Positions 53,949-62,009 of a DNA stretch of 64,000 nt are shown here, piece by piece (within the stretch, counting starts at the first letter, position 1; each line of letters opens with the position of its first letter). The notes under the pieces were generated by a model, which worked only from the letters and a program-made list of their open reading frames with translations, did not search any database and was not told the DNA's origin. Source of the DNA: Haloarculaceae archaeon H-GB1-1 (lineage in GTDB: Archaea > Halobacteriota > Halobacteria > Halobacteriales > Haloarculaceae); contig JARUKX010000007.1 in the NCBI GenBank assembly GCA_029688825.1, positions 87,380 through 151,379 on the forward strand, in the 5' to 3' direction. Made by a program: the position numbers and the translations under genes.

Positions 53949-55163
53949 CTATCCAATCTCACCATCTGTATACCCCAGTGCATCCAGCCGATCCTGTGCC
54001 GCTTCGTCCAGGGTCTGGCTCTGTGATTGGATCTCGTCAGAGAACATTTGTTCGCAGTAGCGACGTGCCTCCGTTCGGTCGTGCTCTGGGCTGCCAAATG
54101 TTCGTTCCCGATTGAAACAGGTCCGCAGTACTGTGAACGGTCGTCGTCGGTTCAGTGGCGCGTCGTCAGTACGGACGAGTCGGTTGGCCACACTCAACAG
54201 TTTTCCTGTAAGCCCAAAATCAGAGAAGGCGTGTCCACCGTCATGGTCCCATGCACCGAAGGCATGGTATTCGAGATTCTTGGAGAGTAACGTTGCATCG
54301 ATTTTTTTCGCGTTGAACACCAGACGGGAGTCAGGAGCACCCTCGATTAGGTTGTATCCTGAGGTGTACTCCGGAACCGGTTCGTCCATGAGAGCACACA
54401 GCGTAGGGTAGAGGTCGACATGTGCCATAAAATCCCCGTCGGCGGTAACCTCGACGCCGTCACCGTAGAACAACGTCGGGACGTAGACGCTCTCCGAAAC
54501 TAACGTCGGTGCATGACCGTACATCCCGTATTCACCTAGTACTTCGCCGTGGTCCGCCGTGAGAATAACCAGCGTATCTTCGAGGACACCACGCTGTCGC
54601 AGGATGTCGATTCGTTCTTCGAATCGGTCGATTGCCGTTTCAGCACTGCGATTATAGTCCCTTCGAATTTTCGTCCGGTCCGACGTTCGGGCAGTCCAGT
54701 ACTCGGAAAGTGAAGTGAACGATTTGTCTTCGTCCGGGATTTCCGGATGAGACATATCGTATCCATATGGCGCGTGAGTTGAGAGTTCCCTGTCCATGAC
54801 CACAAACGGTTCCTGCACGTTTGCAATCGCCTCATGGAACTGTGCGCGCTCGCTGTATCGATCAACTCCATCGATGCCCTGACTAATCGTGTTCATCATG
54901 TAGGTGGGACACGAACCAGGAACAAGGTCAAATATCGTATCGATATCGTCAGGTAATACATCAGAAAACTTCCAGACCCCATGTTTAGGCGGGTTTAGAC
55001 CTGTTAATATCGACGTAAAGGCAGTACAGCTCAGCGGACTACTCGAGACGGTCTTAATCAGTTCAGACTCGTCTGCTAACCGCTGGGGCACAGAGTCCCA
55101 TCTTAACGCATCTGCGACGAAAATGTAGATGTTCGTTGGATCAACATGAACGTCAATTTCCAT
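53949..55163 (-). CDS. Sulfatase-family (AP superfamily) hydrolase/transferase
   Basis: 404 residues. The fold is shown by IYIFVADALRWDSV (metal Asp, about 12-25), VILTADHGEVLGEYGMYGH (metal Asp-His, about 199-217) and a late GHAFSDF segment. The nucleophile region reads SSPLSCTAFTSILTG (about 41-55) instead of the canonical CxPSR of sulfatases, so formylglycine formation at the normal site is not supported; a nearby Ser, Thr or Cys may serve. No signal peptide. A role in sulfate or phosphate transfer on glycans is inferred from neighbours. Confidence 0.75.
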   Translation of the reverse strand: MEIDVHVDPTNIYIFVADALRWDSVPQRLADESELIKTVSSSPLSCTAFTSILTGLNPPKHGVWKFSDVLPDDIDTIFDLVPGSCPTYMMNTISQGIDGVDRYSERAQFHEAIANVQEPFVVMDRELSTHAPYGYDMSHPEIPDEDKSFTSLSEYWTARTSDRTKIRRDYNRSAETAIDRFEERIDILRQRGVLEDTLVILTADHGEVLGEYGMYGHAPTLVSESVYVPTLFYGDGVEVTADGDFMAHVDLYPTLCALMDEPVPEYTSGYNLIEGAPDSRLVFNAKKIDATLLSKNLEYHAFGAWDHDGGHAFSDFGLTGKLLSVANRLVRTDDAPLNRRRPFTVLRTCFNRERTFGSPEHDRTEARRYCEQMFSDEIQSQSQTLDEAAQDRLDALGYTDGEIG

Positions 55164-55247
55164 GGCTTGAAAGTAGTACCATATTAACTGATATATTTAC
55201 TGGATTACTAAGCATAAGAACCAGAGTTCGGTGTTAGGTGGGCCCAC

Positions 55248-57014
55248 TCACCCACTTGCCGTTGGGGATCTGACAGTCTTGTTTTCCAGTACGACGCCAG
55301 AGGCGTAAAGACGGCCATCACCCGATGTGTAGACCTTGTTGTAGCGACGATCCAGATACATCTCTAGATTGTACTCCAAATACCAGAGATGAGAACCGTT
55401 CACCGACCCGCCATCTTCATATATTACGACGGGATCACGGTGATAAAAGCGAGGGTGTTCGATTGGCGAGAGCGACCGGTTGAAGAGCGCCCGTGAATCC
55501 TGTTTATAGACTGTATCATGCGCATAGTCAAAGCGACAACAAAGGAGCCAATCGCTGTAAATAGGACGACTGACGTACGTGTCGGAGAAAGCGACACCGG
55601 CAGCTTCTCCTTGAGTGAAGTATCGGCGCTGTTCTTCGGGATGATCGACGACGGCGGTCGGGACGAACAGTTGAGTCAGAAGGAAAAGCAGCACCACGGG
55701 GACGATTGCTGCATTTGCAATCCGACCTATCGAGAACCACTCGGAAAGACTTGTTTGGGCGAATCGATAGCCGATAAAGAATACCGCCACGAACGCGAAC
55801 TCACCGAGTAGAACCGTTCGTTCCTGGCTTAGCGAGGAGGTAAAATACGCAATTATCGAGAGCAAACCAAGGACCCCCGTCACAGATAGAATCAGGTAGA
55901 CGCCGTCGTGGTCACGTCCGAAATAGGAGGCCAGAATCCATCCAACACCGCCGATAGCAAGCGTCGACGGAATGTACCCGTATCGTCTGAGGAATACGAG
56001 CACGTTTTCTGGCCCAGCGCTTGAGGCGTAGAGAACCGGGTTACCACCCGACTGAGCAGGTGTGCCACCACCGAATAGCCCAGCGAAAAACGACCCCATA
56101 TCGCCGAAAAAGCCTGCGAGCAGTAGCGTGAATGCCTTGAGAAACCCACCGACGAACACCCACTGCAAAGCAAGTAAACCACCCACGATAGCCACGTACC
56201 TGAACACTCGCGGTAAATCAAGGAAAGGGTTTGTACTGGATCTCCTCCACCGCGAGACGACAGCGATAACGGCGTATCCAATGACGGTGGAGAATAGAAC
56301 AAACACTGGTATCTTGTGTGAGAATACCGTCGCAAATCCAACGATTCCGAACAGTACACCGTATCGTTTGTCACGTTCTGAGGCGTACAAGAGGAGACAG
56401 ACGAGAGAGGTAGCTACGAGAAATGTCGCATAAAAGTTTGGATTCGGCCCGACTGAGAAGTGCAGTGACATCGTCATGAGGCCGGTGACAATCGCACCAA
56501 TCGCCGCGTATTCTTCACTAGTGGTTACGCGATGAATGAACACATAACACGAAAGCATGAGCACGACGGATGAAATAGAGTGTACTGCAAATGCATCTGG
56601 AAGATTACTCGACGAAATCATCTTGAACACAGCAGTCTGTATGTGGAAGAGCGGCACGCGACGATAGAAGGGTGAAATTATCGGTTCAGTAGAGCCTGCG
56701 GCAATTACAGCGTGCACCGATTCCAGAAAGTTTCCCGTGTCGCTCCCGGTCTCCGTGTATAAGAACACGTATGGCGTCGTCTTGTAAATCAGAGCGAAGA
56801 GAGAACCTGTCGCCAGCAACGTACGAGGTGTCTTACGGCCTGAGAGCCAGAATACCGCCAGAATTGAGGCGACCGTCGCGTAACCAATGAGTTGGTACCA
56901 GGGATGGAAACTACCGGTCACGTGAATCGTAAGATAGAGAGCTGCGATACCTGAGAGTGCGATTATCAGCAGGAGTTTCTGAGATCGCCGAGAGTTGAGG
57001 ACGCTTTTCACCAC
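55248..57014 (-). CDS. Polytopic membrane glycosyltransferase-like protein
   Basis: 588 residues from a GTG at 57014. About 12 hydrophobic segments, a first extracytoplasmic loop with ETGSDTGNFLE (acidic residues after the third helix), and a C-terminal extracytoplasmic stretch of about 130 residues (YHRDPVVIYEDGGS). This layout is like GT-C enzymes or Wzy-like polymerases. No diagnostic motif can be named. It is flanked by GT4 and sulfatase-like genes on the same strand, so a glycan role is likely. Confidence 0.55.
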   Translation of the reverse strand: MVKSVLNSRRSQKLLLIIALSGIAALYLTIHVTGSFHPWYQLIGYATVASILAVFWLSGRKTPRTLLATGSLFALIYKTTPYVFLYTETGSDTGNFLESVHAVIAAGSTEPIISPFYRRVPLFHIQTAVFKMISSSNLPDAFAVHSISSVVLMLSCYVFIHRVTTSEEYAAIGAIVTGLMTMSLHFSVGPNPNFYATFLVATSLVCLLLYASERDKRYGVLFGIVGFATVFSHKIPVFVLFSTVIGYAVIAVVSRWRRSSTNPFLDLPRVFRYVAIVGGLLALQWVFVGGFLKAFTLLLAGFFGDMGSFFAGLFGGGTPAQSGGNPVLYASSAGPENVLVFLRRYGYIPSTLAIGGVGWILASYFGRDHDGVYLILSVTGVLGLLSIIAYFTSSLSQERTVLLGEFAFVAVFFIGYRFAQTSLSEWFSIGRIANAAIVPVVLLFLLTQLFVPTAVVDHPEEQRRYFTQGEAAGVAFSDTYVSRPIYSDWLLCCRFDYAHDTVYKQDSRALFNRSLSPIEHPRFYHRDPVVIYEDGGSVNGSHLWYLEYNLEMYLDRRYNKVYTSGDGRLYASGVVLENKTVRSPTASG

Positions 57015-57137
57015 GCGCTATCAAATGGACGGTCTAACGTTACCGACTATAATCATTCGATTATGCCCCGATCAGGAGTGGGATGTGTTTGCCAAACACT
57101 CGAACCCGCCAGGGGAGAGTACAGTCTGATGAGCACT

Positions 57138-58226
57138 CTAATCCGACGAACTAAACCGTTCCAGTGCAGCGGCCATCCGCTCACCGACCTTCGCTGGATC
57201 GTTATGTCGCGAAATTCGGTTAGCTGCAGTGGAGCCAATCTGATCTGCAATGGTTCGGTTTGAGAGGACATATCGGACGCGATCTTCGAGATCGCTACCG
57301 TCCGCCTCGGCCAGTAGACCAGTCTCACCGTCGACTACCTGATCCGTCATCCCCTGTGCGGCATTGACAACAACGGGAAGTCCAGCGGCCTGTGCCTCCA
57401 AAACAGCGTTTGGATACCCATCGAGGAAGGAGGTGTAGACAAACACGTCTCCCGCAGCGTACAGATCGGCAATGTCGTCGACGTATCCGAGTAGGTGAAT
57501 TCTATCACGGACCGATGGCGGAGCCACTCGATCGACGTAGGCTTCGAGTTTTGGTTCGTTTTTTCGTGCGTCGTAGGCGAGTAAGTAGGTCAACGAGTCG
57601 TCATCTTGCAACACCTCCACAATACTTTTGATCGTCTGTTTGGCTCCCTCGAACTTCGGGTCGAACGTGATATCCGTGACAGTAACGAGAGTCCGGCCGT
57701 CCGAGAGATCGTACTGTTCGATAAAACGATCTGGATTTCCGCCCCGATACTGGTCGTAGCGAACAGGCGAGTGGACGACCGCGACAGATTCCGCGGAACA
57801 GCCGGTTCGGTCGATTATAACATCCCGAATATGCGTCGAAACGGCGATGAACCCATTGGCGTAGCGGAACGTCGATTTCAGCGCAGTGGCCCCTAGATAT
57901 CCAATCCAGCGGGGGACGTCGTTGGTTTCCCGGGCATGGCGAGCAAGTTCGCGGCCTTCGTGCCAGACGTTGCCGGGAATTCGCAGGATGGTCGGCACGT
58001 CGTAGACCGAACCGAGCGCCATTGCAGGATAGCAGAGTGCACCATTGCCCAAAATGATGTCCGGGTCAAACTCGCGGATGGCACGACGTCCGGCGGTGAT
58101 GACGTGTACGTTTCGTGTGAGGATATCGCTCGTCCCACCCGAGACGATTTTCGTTTGAACGTCGACGGTGTCGAGTGGATCCAGAATTTTCCGCGACGTA
58201 TTCGCACTAAAAACCAGGATTTTCAT
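57138..58226 (-). CDS. GT4 family glycosyltransferase
   Basis: 362 residues. N-terminal half has ILGNGALCYPAMALGSVYDVPTI-type acceptor loops; the donor half has LVTVTDITFDPKFEGAK, LLGYVDDIADLYAAGDVFVY and GYPNAVLEAQAAGLPVVVN with the E-x7-E pattern (about 276-288). GT-B, retaining. Sugar unknown. It lies between the polytopic gene and a GT4 gene, all minus strand. Confidence 0.85.
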   Translation of the reverse strand: MKILVFSANTSRKILDPLDTVDVQTKIVSGGTSDILTRNVHVITAGRRAIREFDPDIILGNGALCYPAMALGSVYDVPTILRIPGNVWHEGRELARHARETNDVPRWIGYLGATALKSTFRYANGFIAVSTHIRDVIIDRTGCSAESVAVVHSPVRYDQYRGGNPDRFIEQYDLSDGRTLVTVTDITFDPKFEGAKQTIKSIVEVLQDDDSLTYLLAYDARKNEPKLEAYVDRVAPPSVRDRIHLLGYVDDIADLYAAGDVFVYTSFLDGYPNAVLEAQAAGLPVVVNAAQGMTDQVVDGETGLLAEADGSDLEDRVRYVLSNRTIADQIGSTAANRISRHNDPAKVGERMAAALERFSSSD

Positions 58227-58322
58227 TTACTGTCCGGAGTCTTGGGCCATTATTATTAAAGCTCAATGAAAACGATGCCGACAAGGGCTACGGATACCGA
58301 GTGGAATCCGGATACACCCCTG

Positions 58323-59426
58323 TCATTCGAATATCAGTTCTTCGTACCGATCCACCACTCGTGTAGTAGAGAACTCAGAGGCCCGGTCGACGAGAACGGA
58401 CTCATCGATTTGATGATCGAGTGCATTATGAATGGCATCCGACATCTTGGCGACGTCCCCGACAGGCGTCAACAACCCGTATTTCCCATCTGCCAGTATC
58501 TCCGCTGACCCACCCGGGCAGTCTGTCGCAACCACTGGCGTGCCGCAGGCAAGCGCTTCTAGAAGGACATTCGGGCAGCCCTCCCACGCTGAGGGCAGTG
58601 CAAAGACGTCGGCTTCGGCCATGTACACATAGGGGTTCTCGACGAAACCAGGCAGTCGAACGATGTTTTCGATATCGAGTTGTTCGGCGAGTGATACGAG
58701 CTCTTTCCGTTTTGGACCGGAACCGAGTACGACGAGTCGACAATCACGATCTGCCGAGACGTTTGCGACTGCTGAGACGAGGGTCCGGAACTGCTTCTGC
58801 TCGTTGAGACGGCCGACACCGAGAACGACCGGAACGTCGTCGTCGTCGAACCAAGGTTCGTCGAGCGATTTGGCTTTCTGTCTGTTAATTGTCTCGATGT
58901 CGACTGGGTTGAGAATGACATTCGTCTTGTCGGCTGAAACACCCACCGTCGATTCGACATCAGTTTGGACATCAGTCGAGACGGCGACGATAGCATCTGC
59001 ATCGGGATAGGTCTTGGAAACGAGGAAGTCAAGTGCCTGCCCTTTCAGTGAGGAGCGCGACTGAGGTTTCATAACGTTCGAAAGGCGAATAACCACCCTG
59101 GTATCGACTCCCGAGAGACTACGTGCCAAAAGTGAAACGACGTTGGCATTATCCATCGTCGACAATAGCGTTGTCGGGTTTTGCCTTCTAAGATACCGAA
59201 CAAGGCCAGGCAAGGCAGGGATGGTTTCGGTCGGTAGAACGTCAAATGCTCCTAGGTCGACAAGTGAGACGCGATCGGACACATCTTGTCGGTACGTCCC
59301 CTCCGGAGAAGCAGGCAACAAATCAATTGTGTGGCCGCGTGCAGCGAGCTCGTTTGCAATACTGACCATCACCCGTTCTGCCCCACCTCCCCGGAGCGAC
59401 GGAAGGAAGAGAGCGGCATGGCCCAT
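58323..59426 (-). CDS. GT4 family glycosyltransferase
   Basis: About 367 residues from the ATG at 59426, just before the conserved ALFLPSLRGGGAERVM; a GTG at 59447 is less likely. Donor domain: GVGRLNEQKQFRTLV and EGCPNVLLEALACGTPVVATDC. The block before it (DEPWF) and the NPYVYMAEADVFAL segment closely match the paralogs at 2450, 5020 and 6108, so this is a fourth member of that subfamily about 51 kb away. Sugar unknown. Confidence 0.87.
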   Translation of the reverse strand: MGHAALFLPSLRGGGAERVMVSIANELAARGHTIDLLPASPEGTYRQDVSDRVSLVDLGAFDVLPTETIPALPGLVRYLRRQNPTTLLSTMDNANVVSLLARSLSGVDTRVVIRLSNVMKPQSRSSLKGQALDFLVSKTYPDADAIVAVSTDVQTDVESTVGVSADKTNVILNPVDIETINRQKAKSLDEPWFDDDDVPVVLGVGRLNEQKQFRTLVSAVANVSADRDCRLVVLGSGPKRKELVSLAEQLDIENIVRLPGFVENPYVYMAEADVFALPSAWEGCPNVLLEALACGTPVVATDCPGGSAEILADGKYGLLTPVGDVAKMSDAIHNALDHQIDESVLVDRASEFSTTRVVDRYEELIFE

Positions 59427-59581
59427 AGAATCGAAAAACCCAGCCACTTTTAATACTGCTTCGGTCCAGGAGCCTACTCAAGAGTGATTCTGAGATCTCG
59501 ATCTCGAACATACGAACAAAACAGATAGTGCTATCGTTGATTAGAAAAGCTTGAATAGCCAGACAAGGCGGATTCTTCATA

Positions 59582-60676
59582 ATGCGAATCCTACGCGTCG
59601 CACAGAACTTCGACGGGCACGTGTTCCCTCTCAGCGAAGCACAGGCGAAGATGGGGCACGATGTCACCGTGTTGCGGCCATGTGAGAGCGATGAGCGGCC
59701 CGGCGTATTCGAACAGGACGGCTACACTCTCGTGAGAAAGCCTTGCACGTTCGAAATCGTTGGCAACAAGTTCGCCACGGGAGTCGGAAAGGACCTCCTG
59801 CGTGTGAACGAGTATGACGTCGTGCATGCCCATTCACATCTCTTCTTCTCTACGAATCTCGCATCCCTGAGTCGAGTATTCGGAGGAACACCGCTGGCGA
59901 TAACTAACCACGGCGTTCATTCACAGAGTGTACCAGAATGGTTCTCGAAAGCGTATCTCAGTACACTCGGACGTTGGACGTACAACAGGGCTGATGCCGT
60001 GTTCTGTTACACCGAGGTCGACCAACGCCGACTCAGGAAATATGGCGTGACTACAAACTGCAACGTCGTCCCCAACGGGATTGATTCCGGAAGGTTCGTT
60101 CCCGACGGTGCAACGAGCAAGCGAATCGATCATAATGGACCAACGGTCCTTTTTGCCGGGCGCCTGGCCCAAGGGAAACGACCGTGGTGTGCAATTAGGG
60201 CCATCGCTTCCGTCCGGGATTCGGGGCTCGATGCTCACCTTTATCTCTGTGGGGATGGGCCCATGCGTGGCACCCTCAAGCATCTCGTAGAGGGAAAGGG
60301 AATCAGCAATGCTGTTCACTTCCTGGGCCAAGTTCCGAGCGAGGAAATGCCGAAGGTCTACCGGTCGGCCGATGTGCTCGTCTTGCCAAGCCGGGCAGAG
60401 GGCGTCCCTCGTGTCGTTCTCGAAGCATTGGCGTGTACGACACCGGTTGTAACGAGCGCACTCCCACCGATCACCGACTTTGTGTCAGAATCAGGATACG
60501 CAGTCGAGATCGGTGACACCCCGGGTTTTTCGGAGCGACTCAAAGAACTCTTGGAAAACCCCGATCGGCGAGCGGAGTACGGCAAGCGAGGTCGTGAGAT
60601 AGTGAAGGAACGATTCGAGTGGGAGAACCTCGTCGACCAGACGACAAAGGTACTCGAACGTCTCAGTCGTGGCTAA
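59582..60676 (+). CDS. GT4 family glycosyltransferase
   Basis: 364 residues starting MRILRVAQNFDGHVFPLSEA. The glycine-rich loop after the first strand is of the type seen in archaeal mannosyl- or glucosyltransferases acting on lipid-linked glycans. Donor motifs: VLFAGRLAQGKRPW (about 190-203), EGVPRVVLEALACTTPVV (about 274-291). It converges with the DUF2304 gene by a 4-bp overlap and is divergent from 58323. Confidence 0.86.
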   Translation: MRILRVAQNFDGHVFPLSEAQAKMGHDVTVLRPCESDERPGVFEQDGYTLVRKPCTFEIVGNKFATGVGKDLLRVNEYDVVHAHSHLFFSTNLASLSRVFGGTPLAITNHGVHSQSVPEWFSKAYLSTLGRWTYNRADAVFCYTEVDQRRLRKYGVTTNCNVVPNGIDSGRFVPDGATSKRIDHNGPTVLFAGRLAQGKRPWCAIRAIASVRDSGLDAHLYLCGDGPMRGTLKHLVEGKGISNAVHFLGQVPSEEMPKVYRSADVLVLPSRAEGVPRVVLEALACTTPVVTSALPPITDFVSESGYAVEIGDTPGFSERLKELLENPDRRAEYGKRGREIVKERFEWENLVDQTTKVLERLSRG

Positions 60677-61089
60677 TCGTCGTTCCCCGTCGGATCCGAA
60701 GGTGTCTCGTCACCTTGGCTCTTTTCTACCTCGTACCTGAGTAAGGCCAACTCCTGATTCAAGTCGTACAACTTATTCCGATTTGTCTTTGCATTAATGT
60801 ATGTATAGAATAACATCAGCAAAAGGCCAAGGATGGCCAGTGCAAACAGACCCTCGAATCCGCTGGAGAACCCCACAAAATTGAAAATCTTTTGCACCTG
60901 CTCCCTCATACTGACAGTTTTTATGGCGCTGCCGACTGCCAAACTAAACAAGACGACCCCAAAGCTCATCCACAGAAGGAATTCGAAGACGCTTTCCTTC
61001 CGTTTGCGAACAAGCCGCGCACTCTGGTAAAAAAGCGCGAGGGAGATGATTATTCCGATAGCATGAATTGGGTCGAATTTAAGCATCAT
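60673..61089 (-). CDS. DUF2304 membrane protein
   Basis: 138 residues: three hydrophobic segments (about 8-25, 38-58, 80-98) and a charged C-terminal coiled-coil tail. This is the DUF2304 pattern. Such proteins are usually encoded next to dolichyl-phosphate-sugar synthase-like GT2 enzymes, as here; its ATG lies in an ATGA overlap with the GT2 stop. It probably anchors the GT2 or helps handle the lipid product. Confidence 0.8.
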   Translation of the reverse strand: MMLKFDPIHAIGIIISLALFYQSARLVRKRKESVFEFLLWMSFGVVLFSLAVGSAIKTVSMREQVQKIFNFVGFSSGFEGLFALAILGLLLMLFYTYINAKTNRNKLYDLNQELALLRYEVEKSQGDETPSDPTGNDD

Positions 61090-61829
61090 CGGAATAATAA
61101 AACTTTGAGGCTCGTTAATGCCATTCGCGGCGGATACTTGATGAACGTTTCGAGCGTGAACTGAGAGCCGTCTGTCTCTGGTGGCATCGGGACAGAAATT
61201 TCATCGATCGAATACCCTTTGCGAGCGGCCTCTAACGTTTGTTCCAGGGCCCAATGGCTGTTTTCTGGCCTACCCAGATCTTCGAGCATATCTACATCGT
61301 ACGCTCGATATCCACTTGTAACGTCGGTGATGTCCAAACCACCGAGAAGGTTGACTTCGTACGTGAAAAACGAAATCCCCGCTCGGCGAACCACACTGTA
61401 ATCCTTGTAACTCTCGTTCAACCACCGACTGCCGATGACCATGTCGGTACCGTCCTCTTCGAGACGGGTGAGCATCGTCGGGATGTGACTGGGATCGTGC
61501 TGACCGTCTGCATCGAGTTGGACGACCACATCATAGTTGTCGGATATCGCCACCTGATATCCGGTATGGACAGCACCCCCGACACCCATGTTCTTAGGGT
61601 GGGTGATTACCCCAGCGGCGACATTCTTTGCGACGTCTCGCGTATCGTCGGTGCTGGCATCGTCGATGACGATAACGTCGTCAACATATTCCTTTGCTTC
61701 GCGTATAACTTCACAGATCGTATCAGCTTCGTTGTGTGCAGGGATTATGGCCAGAACAGATCGAGAGCGGTTTTCTTCGACTTCGGTGGCCTTCTCGCCT
61801 GCATTGTCCATTGGGGGTTTCAAACTCAT
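61086..61829 (-). CDS. DPM1-type GT2 (polyprenyl-phosphate sugar synthase)
   Basis: About 247 residues from the ATG at 61829; the frame is open to a TTG at 61850. Single GT-A domain without membrane helices: AIIPAHNEADTI, VIDDASTDDT, HPKNMGVGGAVHTGY, VVQLDADGQHDP (DXD) and VIGSRWLNES. This matches dolichyl-phosphate mannose/glucose synthases, which load a sugar from a nucleotide donor on a polyprenyl phosphate. Coupled to the DUF2304 gene and close to an AglB-type gene, as in archaeal N-glycosylation clusters. Confidence 0.87.
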   Translation of the reverse strand: MSLKPPMDNAGEKATEVEENRSRSVLAIIPAHNEADTICEVIREAKEYVDDVIVIDDASTDDTRDVAKNVAAGVITHPKNMGVGGAVHTGYQVAISDNYDVVVQLDADGQHDPSHIPTMLTRLEEDGTDMVIGSRWLNESYKDYSVVRRAGISFFTYEVNLLGGLDITDVTSGYRAYDVDMLEDLGRPENSHWALEQTLEAARKGYSIDEISVPMPPETDGSQFTLETFIKYPPRMALTSLKVLLFR

Positions 61830-62009
61830 GTTATCTTTGCAGAAAGTCAATCGTACGTATTACGATGCAGACCGGGTGTAAGAGTATTTATCTACTTTCC
61901 TCATCGTTTGGCTATAAACCATTTTCGGAACCGTAGTCGGCGAAGAAGGGGGGGATATCGGAAGACGTAGAACTCTCGTGTAGAAAGACAGCACAGAGGA
62001 GAAAGCTGT

